From: an uncultured Bacilli bacterium
Lineage (GTDB): Bacteria; Bacillota_I; Bacilli_A; RF39; UBA660
Reading direction: 5' to 3'
Assembly (NCBI GenBank): GCA_947623925.1
Contig: CANQID010000008.1
Coordinates: forward strand, 1-43,472
DNA length: 43,472 bases
Below are positions 34,250-43,472 of this stretch, one piece after another (the first letter of the stretch is position 1; each line of letters starts with the position of its first letter). Made by a program: the position numbers and the translations under genes. The notes under the pieces are model-generated. The model made no database searches and was not told where the DNA came from. It saw only the letters and a list, made by a program, of their open reading frames with translations.

Positions 34250-35573
34250 TAGTTAATACTAACTCCTTATATTTTCTTCCCTTTTCTTCAAAGTTTTTAA
34301 ACTCGTTATAACTAGGTGCAGCAGGAGACATTACACATATTTTTTTTGTAACTTTTTTAGCTATACTAACAGCTTCTTCTAAGCTTTCTACTAAATAAAC
34401 ATTACCTCTTGTAATTTGATTTCCTATTTTATATCCTGTGTCTTTCATACATATAAAATTATCTATATCACTATTGTTAAAATAGTTTATAAGACTACTA
34501 TAATCTATACCTCTATCCATACCACCAAATATTATTGTATCAACATCTTTAAGTGCTTTTACGCAATTTATAGTAGCCTCTGGTATTGTTGCTATAGAAT
34601 CATTATAGTATTTTACATTATCAAATAAACCAACAAATTCCATTCTATGTTCTAATCCTTTAAATGAATTTATAGTATTTATTGTTTTATTTAAATCTAA
34701 AGATAGTAATTCACTTAATCTAAGAACAAACATTATATTACTTAAATTATGTTCTCCTAATAAAAATCTTTCATCATTTACATTGTATAGTTTTTTTTCA
34801 TTTAAATAAACAAAACCATCTTTTATACACATTTCTTTATTTATATCTATTAAATTTGATTTATAATTACCTTCTTCAACATATTTATTTAAAGTATCAT
34901 TAATAGATGTATAAATACCAAAATCATTACTATCTTGATATTTAAAAGCGTTCATTTTTGATTTGAAATAGCAATCTTTTGATTTAAAGAAATCTAAATG
35001 TTCTTCAAATAAATTAAGTATTAATGAAATATGTGGTGATGATTTTACATACTCTAATTGTAATGCAGCCATTTCTATTACAAGTATGCTTTTATCTGTA
35101 AATTTATCTACGTAATCAAATATAGGTATACCTATATTTCCAAGTAAATATGCATCATATCCTTGGTCTTTTAAAACTTGTGTTATAAGTGTTGTTGTTG
35201 TACTTTTACCTTTTGTTGCAGTTATACCTATTATATTATTTTTAAAAAAATCTAGTACTAAACTTAATTGTGAAATTATTTTATCTTCATATTTAGATGT
35301 ATCTAAATCTTTAAATTTTACTCCTGGTGATTTAATTAATAAGTCATAATTTTCAAGTCCTTCTAAATAATTTTCACCTACTATTACTTGAGTATTTACA
35401 TCTTGTTTTAATTCACTATTATTTTCTATTAAATTAACATTCCCATCTAATATAGTTAAATGTTGATTTGGAAGATATTTTCTAATAAAATTATATGATG
35501 ATTTACCTTCCCTACCAAAACCTACTATAGCTATATTTTTATCTTTCAAATATTCAATTATTTTTTTATACAC
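34227..35573 (-). CDS. murD: MurD-family ligase (UDP-MurNAc-L-alanine glutamate ligase)
   Basis: Adds glutamate to UDP-MurNAc-L-Ala in peptidoglycan synthesis. The 448 residues start with GTG 35573 (AGAGG 7 nt upstream). Visible are the N-terminal UDP-binding turn VGFGREGKSSYNFI, the ATP loop GITATKGKSTTTT (115-127), MAALQLEY where MurD usually has a SSFQL-type segment, and GLEHRMEF. MurD proper uses D-Glu. Because the gene lies 14 nt downstream of murL, it may instead be a MurD2, which adds L-Glu for later epimerisation; sequence alone does not let me decide. The glycosylase gene overlaps its 3' end. Confidence 0.9.
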   Translation of the reverse strand: MYKKIIEYLKDKNIAIVGFGREGKSSYNFIRKYLPNQHLTILDGNVNLIENNSELKQDVNTQVIVGENYLEGLENYDLLIKSPGVKFKDLDTSKYEDKIISQLSLVLDFFKNNIIGITATKGKSTTTTLITQVLKDQGYDAYLLGNIGIPIFDYVDKFTDKSILVIEMAALQLEYVKSSPHISLILNLFEEHLDFFKSKDCYFKSKMNAFKYQDSNDFGIYTSINDTLNKYVEEGNYKSNLIDINKEMCIKDGFVYLNEKKLYNVNDERFLLGEHNLSNIMFVLRLSELLSLDLNKTINTINSFKGLEHRMEFVGLFDNVKYYNDSIATIPEATINCVKALKDVDTIIFGGMDRGIDYSSLINYFNNSDIDNFICMKDTGYKIGNQITRGNVYLVESLEEAVSIAKKVTKKICVMSPAAPSYNEFKNFEEKGRKYKELVLTNVKNKSK

Positions 35574-35587
35574 TTAATTTCCTCTTT

Positions 35588-36922
35588 CTAATAATTCAAA
35601 GATTTTTTTATTATTTTTTCAAATTTTGGTTCCAAATTATTTTGTTCATTATATTTTTTTTCTATGTTTAAATTCACATCTTCTAATTTAAAATTATCTT
35701 TATAATATTTAAGTAGATATGGTAAATCATCCAATTTATTTATAGTTTTTGTTAGTGCATATCTAACTTCTTCATATGTTCCAACACATTCAAATGGTTT
35801 TGTTTTTCCATATCCTATAAGTTCTATAAATGTTTCTTTTAATTCTTCTTTTTCAAATAAATCTTCACCAAATATATTTACTAATTCATCTTTATATAAA
35901 AATGGACTTAATATTATATATACGAATAAACATTTTGGACAATTACAACACCAATGCCAAGGTTCTGTTTTACTTCCAACATTACAACTTTTAAATATTT
36001 GATGGTATTTTTTATATTGCGAAAAAAGCATCCCTATTTGGTATTCACTTAAAGGTCTAAGTAAACTAAAATATTTTATATCTACATTAAAGTATTTTTT
36101 AGTGTAATTATTAAAGTCGTTTTCAAATTCATATGTTTTTGAATATTGATGGTTTATTTTAGTTCCATCTACATTTGATTCATTCGCACTTGATTCATTT
36201 GAAAGTAGTATATATTTTTTTCTATTTAAGTAAGCACATAAATATGAAATAAACGCAACAAGTGCGGAAAAAGGTGTATGACCATTAATAAACCCTTGTT
36301 TATTAAGTTCTAATAAATTTTTATCTATTGTTCTTTTAACTGTAAATATTTTTTCTTCCTTATAACCTGCTACATCTGCACATGAAAGTGTTACTTGTTT
36401 TGGATTAATTATAAAGCAAGTATTATTATCGAATTCATCTTTCATGAGTTCTAATGTAACATTAGAATCTTTTCCACCACCAATTGGTATTAAATTACCT
36501 TTAGTTTCAAAGTTAGATGGTGCTTTTACATTTTCTTCTTCATGTACACAAGTTATATTCATAAAGTCATCGTATTTAGCGTCTATTTTGTTTGTATAAA
36601 AAAGTTCACCTAATCCATAAAAATATAATTTTTTAAAAAATTCTATTTGTTCTTTATTTAAGTATCCTGCTTTTATTATTACATTTTTACTACATGTTGC
36701 TTTCCAATAACTTATAAGTTCTACAAGTCCAACATGGAAAATTAAGTTTTTAGAAAAATCATCAATTTCACATTTTTTTATTTCTAATGTTGGATTAAAA
36801 TTAGTTAAGTTTGGAACATTAAAATTAAATGTTATTTTTAATGTATTTTCTAATTGTTGTATATCAAATCCTTCATATATAAATGTATCATATTTATTTC
36901 TTAATTCGTTATATTTATCCAT
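35588..36922 (-). CDS. murL: MurL, UDP-MurNAc-L-Ala-L-Glu epimerase
   Basis: In Xanthomonas, MurL uses ATP to epimerise the terminal L-Glu of UDP-MurNAc-L-Ala-L-Glu, made by MurD2, to D-Glu, bypassing glutamate racemase. This 444-residue protein has the adenylating PP-loop IPIGGGKDSNVTLEL (about 145-159), LSNESSANESNVDGTKINHQ (about 240-259) followed by YSKTYEFE, and WHWCCNCPKCLFVY with four cysteines (324, 325, 327, 330). I recognise this set as the MurL pattern. It is immediately upstream of a murD homologue on the same strand, which strongly supports the role. Its ATG 36922 follows GGTGG at a short distance. Confidence 0.85.
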   Translation of the reverse strand: MDKYNELRNKYDTFIYEGFDIQQLENTLKITFNFNVPNLTNFNPTLEIKKCEIDDFSKNLIFHVGLVELISYWKATCSKNVIIKAGYLNKEQIEFFKKLYFYGLGELFYTNKIDAKYDDFMNITCVHEEENVKAPSNFETKGNLIPIGGGKDSNVTLELMKDEFDNNTCFIINPKQVTLSCADVAGYKEEKIFTVKRTIDKNLLELNKQGFINGHTPFSALVAFISYLCAYLNRKKYILLSNESSANESNVDGTKINHQYSKTYEFENDFNNYTKKYFNVDIKYFSLLRPLSEYQIGMLFSQYKKYHQIFKSCNVGSKTEPWHWCCNCPKCLFVYIILSPFLYKDELVNIFGEDLFEKEELKETFIELIGYGKTKPFECVGTYEEVRYALTKTINKLDDLPYLLKYYKDNFKLEDVNLNIEKKYNEQNNLEPKFEKIIKKSLNY

Positions 36923-36997
36923 TATACCACCTATTTAATATTATACAATAATATAATATTTTTGTAACAAAAAATATTTTAATTAAAAATTAAAATA

Positions 36998-38143
36998 TTA
37001 TTTAGTATATTTTCTTATCTTTTCAAAATTCATTTCTATGGAATCTAACTTATTTTTTCTTTCATCATCCAATTTACCTTTAAAATAAAGTGATTTTTGA
37101 TTTTTTAGCCATTCTCCTAAAGCAATTCCATCTTCATCATATTCATATCCATTTTTTGTTTTAAAACCACGATTAATCTGTAAATTACCATGAAATTCAT
37201 AATATATTTTTGCCAATTCATATTTTGCATCCCATTTTTCTTGTATTACATCAAACACCATTCCTATTTCTTCAAGTAACTTCTTTCTATCTTCAGTTAA
37301 TTTATTGTTTTTGTAAACTACTCTTTGATTTTCTATCCATCTTCCTAAAGGTGCCCCATCCTCATCATACTCATATCCATTTTTTGTTTTAAAACATTGT
37401 GGGATTTCTAAATTTTTATTATTTTCATAATATGCTTTAGCAAGTTTATACATAGTTAGCCATTCTGGACAGTAATTTTTCTTTATTTCCTTACCATTAA
37501 CTATTCTTTCTTTCATACTATTTAAAATTCTTGAAATTTTTTTTCCAATTGTAGCTTGCCTAGTATTAAATATATGTGCAATTTCTTTTTGAGTATATGA
37601 TTCATTTTGATTTAATCCAAAATATAAAGTTATTATTTTTTTATCTTCTTCGTCAAGCTCGTCTACTATTTCCATAACAATTTTAGACAATTCTTTTTTT
37701 TCACAATCGCCAACTATATCAATTTTTTCATCACTCAAAATATTTTTTAAACATGTTGATTTATCAAAATTAGAATTATAAATAGGTTCATCAATACTAA
37801 TATTACGATAAATATATTTAATTTCTTTATTATGATAATTATATATTTTAAAGTCTATACATTTTTTTACATAACTTGAAAACTTATATCCTTTATCAAT
37901 ATCAAATGTATCTACATCATTTATAAGTCCTTCTAATCCTACCTCAAACAAATCTTCTAATTCATATGGCATATCATAAAAATACTTCATTATTAAATAT
38001 AATACAAGTTTAATATTATGTTCAATTATTGTTTTTCTCGCTTCTAAATCGCCAGATTTATATTTATAAAAATAATCTTTTAATACTTCTTCTGGTAAAG
38101 GTTGTGGAAACCTTTGATAAAGTAAATAACTATCAGTATTCAT
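36998..38143 (-). CDS. Sigma-70-type factor fused to two helicase-associated domains
   Basis: Probable alternative sigma factor. Of 381 residues, 1-215 form sigma region 2 (about 32-105; HNIKLVLYLIMKYFYDMPYE, DIDKGYKFSSYVKKCIDFKI) and region 4 (about 150-215; YTQKEIAHIFNTRQATIGKK as the HTH), close to the small sporulation-type factors. Residues about 225-298 and 302-373 are two helicase-associated (HA, PF03457-type) repeats: YxxxxxNLxI ... GFKTKNGYEYDEDG ... LGxWxxNQ ... Y. Such domains usually sit on helicases or stand alone, so the fusion is unusual. They may bind DNA or nucleic acid. AGGAGG precedes ATG 38143. It lies between mraY and murL with its own spacers. Confidence 0.85.
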   Translation of the reverse strand: MNTDSYLLYQRFPQPLPEEVLKDYFYKYKSGDLEARKTIIEHNIKLVLYLIMKYFYDMPYELEDLFEVGLEGLINDVDTFDIDKGYKFSSYVKKCIDFKIYNYHNKEIKYIYRNISIDEPIYNSNFDKSTCLKNILSDEKIDIVGDCEKKELSKIVMEIVDELDEEDKKIITLYFGLNQNESYTQKEIAHIFNTRQATIGKKISRILNSMKERIVNGKEIKKNYCPEWLTMYKLAKAYYENNKNLEIPQCFKTKNGYEYDEDGAPLGRWIENQRVVYKNNKLTEDRKKLLEEIGMVFDVIQEKWDAKYELAKIYYEFHGNLQINRGFKTKNGYEYDEDGIALGEWLKNQKSLYFKGKLDDERKNKLDSIEMNFEKIRKYTK

Positions 38144-38203
38144 ATCTTCCTCCTAAATAAATATACCATATTCTAGCATATTAAATTACTATTGTCTAGT
38201 AAA

Positions 38204-38232
38204 TATAAAAACTTGATGAATTTCATCAAGTT
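38204..38232 (-). terminator. Terminator of mraY
   Basis: On the minus strand AACTTGATGAA pairs with TTCATCAAGTT (arms 38210-38220 and 38222-38232), followed by TTTATATT. It separates the murE-mraY unit from the sigma-factor gene. Confidence 0.8.
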
Positions 38233-39223
38233 AAATCCAAACACTAAATACTACCCCTGCAACACTAAAAAATATACCAAACACTAAAAATAATTTTACT
38301 ATATTTACTTCATGCCAACCTAATTTTTCAAAATGATGATGAAGTGGTGCCATCAAAAATATTTTCTTACCAAAATATCTTCCTGCAATCATTTGAATTA
38401 TACAAGTTAGTGTTTCTATAACAAACACACCTGCAACTACTACCAAAGTTATTTCATGACTTGTAAGAATAGCAATTACAGCAAGTGTTGCGCCAAGGGC
38501 AAGTGAACCTGTATCTCCCATTATTACTTTTGCAGGATATGTATTATATATTAAAAATCCAAGTAATGAACCAACTAATATAAAACAAAATATACCTATA
38601 TCTTCACTACCTGTTATCCAAGTTGTTCCAAAACTTATAATTCCGAATGCTAAAAATGCAATAGCAGATAAACTTCCTGCCAAACCATCTAAACCGTCTG
38701 TTATATTTACTGCGTTACTACTTGCAACAAGCATAAATAATATAAATAAACCATAAAACCAACCCATATTTAATTTTATTCCTAATGTATGAATTTCTAA
38801 AATAGTATCATGTCCTGTATTAATAAATATTATAAAAAACAATATAGCTATTATTATTTGACCAATTAATTTTTGTATTTCAGTAAGTCCTATATTATTT
38901 TGTCTTTTTATTTTTATCATATCATCGATAAATCCAAGTAATGCATAAGATAAAAATATAAATAATATTAAAAATAAGTTACTTGAAAATTCTATTTTAT
39001 TTAATAATAAAAGTATTATTGTAGATATTATAGTTGGAATAATAAATATTAATCCTCCCATAGTTGGCACACCTTGTTTTTTCTTATGTATATTAGATAA
39101 AAAAATACTTACTGTTTGCCTCGCTTTTAATTTTTTTAAAAGAGGAAGTAAAATTATTCCAAATACAACCGTTATTATGAACGATACCATGAGCGCTAAA
39201 GCGGATTTTGCTAAAATTAACAT
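38231..39223 (-). CDS. mraY: Phospho-MurNAc-pentapeptide transferase MraY
   Basis: Membrane enzyme that forms lipid I from UDP-MurNAc-pentapeptide and undecaprenyl phosphate. The 330 residues form about ten membrane segments with the family motifs GGLIFIIPT, LLGFIDDMIKIKRQ (catalytic DD), NAVNITDGLDGLAG, GDTGSLALG and the histidine loop APLHHHFEKLGW. TTAGGAG lies 7 nt before ATG 39223. It starts 10 nt after murE on the same strand, a classic mur-cluster pair. Confidence 0.97.
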   Translation of the reverse strand: MLILAKSALALMVSFIITVVFGIILLPLLKKLKARQTVSIFLSNIHKKKQGVPTMGGLIFIIPTIISTIILLLLNKIEFSSNLFLILFIFLSYALLGFIDDMIKIKRQNNIGLTEIQKLIGQIIIAILFFIIFINTGHDTILEIHTLGIKLNMGWFYGLFILFMLVASSNAVNITDGLDGLAGSLSAIAFLAFGIISFGTTWITGSEDIGIFCFILVGSLLGFLIYNTYPAKVIMGDTGSLALGATLAVIAILTSHEITLVVVAGVFVIETLTCIIQMIAGRYFGKKIFLMAPLHHHFEKLGWHEVNIVKLFLVFGIFFSVAGVVFSVWI

Positions 39224-39233
39224 GTTCCATCTC

Positions 39234-40556
39234 CTAAATATATTTATGTATTATTAATTCATCTGAAAAGTCATATTTTTTATCACCTATTATTTGATAA
39301 TCTTCATGACCCTTACCAAGTACTAATAGTATATCACTTTTTTGCATAAGTTGTATACCCCTTATTATAGCAGTTTCTCTATTTTCTATTATTTCATAGT
39401 TATGTAATTGTATACCTTCTGTCATGTCTTTTAATATATCAAGTGGATTTTCATTTCTTGGATTATCACTTGTAAATATAACATAATCCGATAATTTTGT
39501 AGAAATATCACCCATTATTTTTCTTTTATATTTATCTCTATTCCCGCCACATCCAATTATTGTATATATGTTGTCATATTTTAATTCCTTTACAGTATTT
39601 AACACTTTTTCAACTGCATCTGGTGTATGTGCATAATCGATAACTATCATATTATCATTATATTTTATTTTTTCCATTCTACCTTTTGGTGCTTCTAAAG
39701 AAGAAATTATATTATCTAAACAAAGCAAATCCATTAAAATTATGCATATAGTAACATTATATATATTATAATTACCTATCAATTTTGTTTCGTATTGTTT
39801 ACCATTAACTTTAAATTGTGTTTTATCTTTATTTACATTTATATTTGATATTTTATAGTTACTTTCATTAACACCATATGTTATATTATTATTTCCATCT
39901 ATAAGAAAATAATCTTTATATTCACTATCTATATTTATAATAGCCTTTCCATCATTTTTAATCATTTTAAATAATTTTTGTTTCGATTCAGCATAGTTTT
40001 GCATTGTCAAATGATAATCCAAATGATCTTCAGTCAAATTTGTAAATATTGCATAATCAAATAATAAACCTTTTAATCTATTTAAAGACAATGCATGACT
40101 ACTCGCTTCTAAAACAACATATTTACAATTATTATTTTTACATTCAAGTAACATTTCATACATATCTAATATATCTGGAGTTGTATTATTTAAGTTTTTT
40201 ATTTTTTTATCAATATAAAATCCTATTGTACCTATATAACCACATTTTATTTTAAGTTTATTTAACATTTGCCAAATTAAATAACTAGTTGTTGTTTTTC
40301 CATTTGTTCCTGTTATAGCTATAAGTTTTAAATCTTTTATTTCATCGTAATATTTTTCTTTTAAATAATTAACTAAATATTCGTGAGTATCTTTTACAAT
40401 TAAAGTTTCAACACTATAAATTCCTTTTTCACATACTATTTTTTCTGCTCCATTTTTTATTGCATCTTCTATATAATTATGTCCATCATTATTATACTTT
40501 ATAGCTATAAAAGTATCTCCTTTTTTTACTTTTCTAGAATCTATTTTTATATTCAT
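39234..40556 (-). CDS. murE: UDP-MurNAc-tripeptide ligase MurE, meso-DAP type
   Basis: Adds the third stem residue to UDP-MurNAc-L-Ala-D-Glu. The start is set at ATG 40556 (MNIKIDSRKV), 9 nt after AGAGGTG; an upstream GTG lies inside that site. The 440 residues have SRKVKKGDTFIAI, the ATP loop ITGTNGKTTT (81-90), NLTEDHLDYH with the carbamylated-Lys region after it (ESKQKLF), and TSDNPRNENPL near 365. DNPRxE is the signature of the meso-diaminopimelate-adding MurE; lysine enzymes differ here. It forms a unit with mraY 10 nt downstream. Confidence 0.96.
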   Translation of the reverse strand: MNIKIDSRKVKKGDTFIAIKYNNDGHNYIEDAIKNGAEKIVCEKGIYSVETLIVKDTHEYLVNYLKEKYYDEIKDLKLIAITGTNGKTTTSYLIWQMLNKLKIKCGYIGTIGFYIDKKIKNLNNTTPDILDMYEMLLECKNNNCKYVVLEASSHALSLNRLKGLLFDYAIFTNLTEDHLDYHLTMQNYAESKQKLFKMIKNDGKAIINIDSEYKDYFLIDGNNNITYGVNESNYKISNINVNKDKTQFKVNGKQYETKLIGNYNIYNVTICIILMDLLCLDNIISSLEAPKGRMEKIKYNDNMIVIDYAHTPDAVEKVLNTVKELKYDNIYTIIGCGGNRDKYKRKIMGDISTKLSDYVIFTSDNPRNENPLDILKDMTEGIQLHNYEIIENRETAIIRGIQLMQKSDILLVLGKGHEDYQIIGDKKYDFSDELIIHKYI

Positions 40557-40606
40557 TAAAAAAAACACCTCTTACAACATATTATTCATGTTATATTTTT
40601 TGGTGT

Positions 40607-40954
40607 TTAATCTAGTAATTCGTATTTATAATTATTTGAAACTTTAGTTATTCTTATTTTCATTTGTGAATCAAAATTTTTACCAGTTTTTGGATTTTGA
40701 ATATCACCTTTTACATAGCCATTATCTATAAGTGTTTGAATTGTTATAAGTAATGGTTCATCTTCTGTAGGTCTAAATGAAGGATTATCAGTAAGCCATT
40801 CTTTAGCACTTAACTCAATTATGCTTACTTGATTATCATATAAGTCTTGTTTACCATTTAAAATCATTTTATCAAATCCAACTACAGTTATTACAGCAAG
40901 CATAGCTAAAATAACTATAACTCCCATTAATTCAATTAAAGTAAATCCTTTCAT
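40607..40954 (-). CDS. Type IV pilin-like protein (prepilin signal)
   Basis: A small secreted pilin or pseudopilin, perhaps ComGC/GspG-like. The 115 residues begin MKGFTLIELMGVIVILAMLA: a prepilin-peptidase site G-F with Glu five residues after it, then a 20-residue hydrophobic helix. The rest is soluble, with a single globular region and no Cys pair. No pilus-assembly ATPase or peptidase is nearby, so it is an isolated member, which is common in gut Bacilli. It is upstream of murE on the same strand, with a 50-nt gap. Confidence 0.8.
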   Translation of the reverse strand: MKGFTLIELMGVIVILAMLAVITVVGFDKMILNGKQDLYDNQVSIIELSAKEWLTDNPSFRPTEDEPLLITIQTLIDNGYVKGDIQNPKTGKNFDSQMKIRITKVSNNYKYELLD

Positions 40955-41116
40955 ATTTATCTACCTCTATTATATTATACCATATTTTATTCAAATTAAC
41001 TTTTTCTTTTTTATAAATTGTTATTATTTATCTATTATTAGAATATCATAATTAACATACTAATACAACTATTATATCTATTATAATTTTTTCACATTTT
41101 TAAATTTTTTAGTTAT

Positions 41117-41150
41117 TATATGAATAAAACGGATATAAAATCCGTTTTAT
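41117..41150 (-). terminator. Terminator of clpB
   Basis: On the minus strand AAAACGGAT pairs with ATCCGTTTT (arms 41126-41134 and 41140-41148), followed by ATT. It overlaps the clpB stop. Confidence 0.8.
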
Positions 41151-43258
41151 TTTATAACTATTCTATCATTTTCTAAATCGAATGTTACTTCACTATTAGG
41201 TTTAATTTTATTTTCTATAATAGATGTTGCAATTAAGGTTTCAACATTTTTACTTAAAAATCTTTTAAGTGGACGTGCTCCAAATTTAACATTATATGAT
41301 GACTCTATTATATATTTTTTTACACTATCGGTAAAATTAAGTTTTAAATTAATATTTGATAATCTATTTTGTAAATCAACTATAAGTTTATCTAATATAT
41401 CATTTATTGTATTTTCACTTAAAGAATTAAATACAACTATTTCATCTATTCTATTTATAAATTCTGGTTTAAATGTATGTCTTAATTCATCTATTACTTG
41501 TTCTTTAGAGTTTAATTCACCCTCTAATATATGCTCACTTCCTAAATTAGAAGTCATTATAATAATAGTATTTTTAAAATCAACTGTTCTACCTTGAGAA
41601 TCAGTAATTCTACCATCATCTAATATTTGAAGTAATATGTTAAATACATCTTTATGAGCTTTTTCTATTTCATCAAATAAAACTATAGAATAAGGATTTC
41701 TTCTTACAGCCTCAGTTAATTGTCCACCTTCATCATATCCTACATATCCTGGAGGCGCTCCAACTAATCTTGAAACAGAATGACTTTCCATATATTCACT
41801 CATATCTATTCTTACCATATGTTTTTCATCATCAAATAACTCATATGCAAGAGTTCTTGCAACTTCTGTTTTACCTACACCTGTTGGACCTAAAAATATG
41901 AAAGAACCAATTGGTCTATTTGGATCATTTATTCCTGCTCTACTTCTTATAATTGCATCGCTTACTAATTTTATAGCCTCATCTTGACCTTTTACTCTTT
42001 TTTTCATATTTTCTTCTAATGACATTAATTTTTCTTTTTCTCCACTTACTAATTTTTTTATAGGTATTTTTGTCCATTTTGATATAATTCCTGCTATATC
42101 ATCTTCTTCTACTGTATCACTAAGTATTTGAGATTCATCTTTTTTTCTTAAATCTTCAAGTTCTGTTTCTAATTTAGGTATAATACCATGTCTTAATTTT
42201 GCAGCATTTTCTAAATCATAATTATTCTCTGCTTGTTCTAGTTTAAATTTTGCTTGTTCTAATTCTTCTTTCTTTTTAGCTATTTTATCATTTATATATT
42301 TTTCTTCTTCCCATTTGCTTCTTAAAGATTCTTCTTCTTTTTTTAGAACAGCAATTTTATCTTTTATCTCTAGTAATCTTTTTTTAGAAATTTCATCATT
42401 ATCTTTTTTTATTGCTTCTCTTTCTATTTCTAATCTCATTATTTTTCTAGTTAATGTATCTAAATCAACAGGAACAGAATCCATTTGAACTTTTATAGTA
42501 GCACATGCCTCATCTACTAAATCTATTGCCTTATCTGGTAAAAATCTATCTGTTATATATCTGTTTGATAAATTAGCAGCAGCAATTAATGCATTATCTT
42601 TTATATTAACACCGTGGTAAACCTCAAATCTTTGTTTCAAACCTCTAAGTATTGTTATTGTATCTTCTACTGTTGGCTCACTTACTATTACTTTTTGAAA
42701 TCTTCTTTCTAATGCTCCATCTTTTTCTATGTATTTTCTATATTCATTTAATGTAGTTGCACCTATTAAGTGTATTTCCCCACGAGCAAGAAGTGGTTTT
42801 AACATATTTCCTGCGTCCATTGCACCTTCTAAAGCCCCTGCTCCTACTATCATGTGAATTTCATCTATAAAAAGTATTATATCTCCTTCTGACTTTTTTA
42901 TTTCATTTAGTACTGCTTTTAATCTTTCCTCAAATTCACCTCTATATTTAGCACCTGCAATTAAGGCCCCTAAATCAAGTTCCCATATATGTTTATTTTT
43001 TAAACTGTTAGGAACATCTCCTCTTACAATTCTTGCTGCTAAACCCTCTACTATTGCAGTCTTACCAACTCCTGGTTCTCCTATCAAAACAGGATTATTT
43101 TTAGTTTTTCTAGATAGTATTCTAGTAATACTTCTAACTTCTTCATCTCTACCTATTACAGGATCGACTTTTCCATCTTTTACAAGTTCTACTATATCTC
43201 TACCATATTTTTCAAGTACATTTTCTAAATTTTCTTGATAAGGATTTTGATTATTCAT
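41147..43258 (-). CDS. clpB: ClpB disaggregase lacking the N-terminal domain
   Basis: Hexameric AAA+ chaperone that, with DnaK, pulls proteins out of aggregates. The 703 residues start almost directly at the first ATPase: [15 protein letters not shown], Walker [14 protein letters not shown], Walker B LFIDEIH; a coiled-coil M domain (about 250-370); and a second ATPase with [24 protein letters not shown] and [11 protein letters not shown]. The usual N-domain of about 140 residues is missing and the 5' end ([20 protein letters not shown]) has a good ribosome site (AGGAGGGG), so this is a natural short form, as in Mycoplasma. The M domain separates it from ClpC. A CIRCE operator overlaps its promoter. 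Confidence 0.95.
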   Translation of the reverse strand: MNNQNPYQENLENVLEKYGRDIVELVKDGKVDPVIGRDEEVRSITRILSRKTKNNPVLIGEPGVGKTAIVEGLAARIVRGDVPNSLKNKHIWELDLGALIAGAKYRGEFEERLKAVLNEIKKSEGDIILFIDEIHMIVGAGALEGAMDAGNMLKPLLARGEIHLIGATTLNEYRKYIEKDGALERRFQKVIVSEPTVEDTITILRGLKQRFEVYHGVNIKDNALIAAANLSNRYITDRFLPDKAIDLVDEACATIKVQMDSVPVDLDTLTRKIMRLEIEREAIKKDNDEISKKRLLEIKDKIAVLKKEEESLRSKWEEEKYINDKIAKKKEELEQAKFKLEQAENNYDLENAAKLRHGIIPKLETELEDLRKKDESQILSDTVEEDDIAGIISKWTKIPIKKLVSGEKEKLMSLEENMKKRVKGQDEAIKLVSDAIIRSRAGINDPNRPIGSFIFLGPTGVGKTEVARTLAYELFDDEKHMVRIDMSEYMESHSVSRLVGAPPGYVGYDEGGQLTEAVRRNPYSIVLFDEIEKAHKDVFNILLQILDDGRITDSQGRTVDFKNTIIIMTSNLGSEHILEGELNSKEQVIDELRHTFKPEFINRIDEIVVFNSLSENTINDILDKLIVDLQNRLSNINLKLNFTDSVKKYIIESSYNVKFGARPLKRFLSKNVETLIATSIIENKIKPNSEVTFDLENDRIVIK

Positions 43259-43312
43259 AATACCCCTCCTTTTTTATAATTGATTTATATGGTATTTTCA
43301 TACCACAGATAA

Positions 43313-43354
43313 ATTGTATCACAAAAATTAGCACTCGTCAAGTGTGAGTGCTAT
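43313..43354 (-). promoter_or_regulatory. clpB promoter overlapping a CIRCE operator
   Basis: On the + strand 43328-43354 reads TTAGCACTC-N9-GAGTGCTAT, one base off the CIRCE consensus bound by HrcA. On the minus strand TTGACG (43336-43341), 17-nt spacer, TACAAT (43313-43318) form a strong sigma-A promoter whose -35 lies inside the operator. HrcA itself is outside the window. Confidence 0.93.
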
Positions 43355-43389
43355 TAAGATTAACCAAACTATATACATTATTATAAATA

Positions 43390-43472
43390 TTAATGTTTTA
43401 ATATTTCATTAATATCATCTATACTTATATTTGTATATTTTGATATTGTATCATAATCAAGTCCTTCTTTTA
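43390..43472 (-). CDS. C-terminal end of a protein (partial)
   Basis: The frame enters from the right edge and ends at TAA (43390-43392). The 26 residues read KEGLDYDTISKYTNISIDDI plus a short tail. This GLDxxxIxxxTxxSxxEI helix-turn pattern commonly ends PD-(D/E)XK transposase/Rpn-type nucleases and other proteins with a small HTH; too little is visible to name it. Confidence 0.45.
   Translation of the reverse strand, partial: KEGLDYDTISKYTNISIDDINEILKH

Overview
The window is very AT-rich, uses the standard code (TGA is read as stop, Trp is TGG), and its gene content is that of a low-GC Gram-positive (Bacillota/Bacilli-type) bacterium. Several genes point to spore formation: a SleC-like cortex-lytic protein, a divergent pair of BclA-like collagen proteins and a LysM/peptidoglycan-binding protein without a signal peptide. 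Rubrerythrin and thioredoxin reductase fit an anaerobic or microaerophilic life. ClpB lacks its N-domain, as in Mollicutes, and MurE carries the meso-DAP signature. A gut-type Bacilli lineage close to the Mollicutes is my inference; the species is not identifiable from the sequence.

Layout. (1) About 1-6400 is a decaying accessory region. It holds the tail of a winged-helix protein, a coiled-coil gene broken into three frames, an unrecognised 849-residue protein, a 5' remnant of a group IIC intron behind a terminator hairpin, a membrane protein with a broken partner, and three related small RNA-like elements (168, 3878 and 6248), each ending in an intrinsic terminator. (2) 6400-8550 has hsp20 under a CIRCE/HrcA-type operator, then a cardiolipin synthase. 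(3) 8690-17700 is spore-surface and cortex genes around an unrecognised 337-residue protein and a tightly overlapping three-gene cassette (small protein, Xre regulator, 504-residue protein). (4) 17750-25900 is a Ca2+-type P-ATPase, a TtcA-like tRNA thiolase, a Panacea toxin-antitoxin pair, csoR-copA with a clear CsoR operator, and trxB. (5) 26000-29650 is an aquaporin, rubrerythrin, a WG-repeat protein with a frameshifted start, and a COG2509-type flavoprotein. (6) 29680-43472 is largely housekeeping: ffh, rpmF-yceD, tmcAL, an ogg-like glycosylase, murD, murL, a sigma factor fused to helicase-associated domains, mraY, murE, a pilin-like gene and clpB under a second CIRCE.

The observations I rate highest are the three-copy RNA family, the murL-murD pair (suggesting that D-Glu enters peptidoglycan as L-Glu and is epimerised afterwards), the sigma/HA-domain fusion, the Xre three-gene cassette, the Panacea pair, and the group IIC intron remnant. 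All functions are read from sequence motifs alone; no database search was run.
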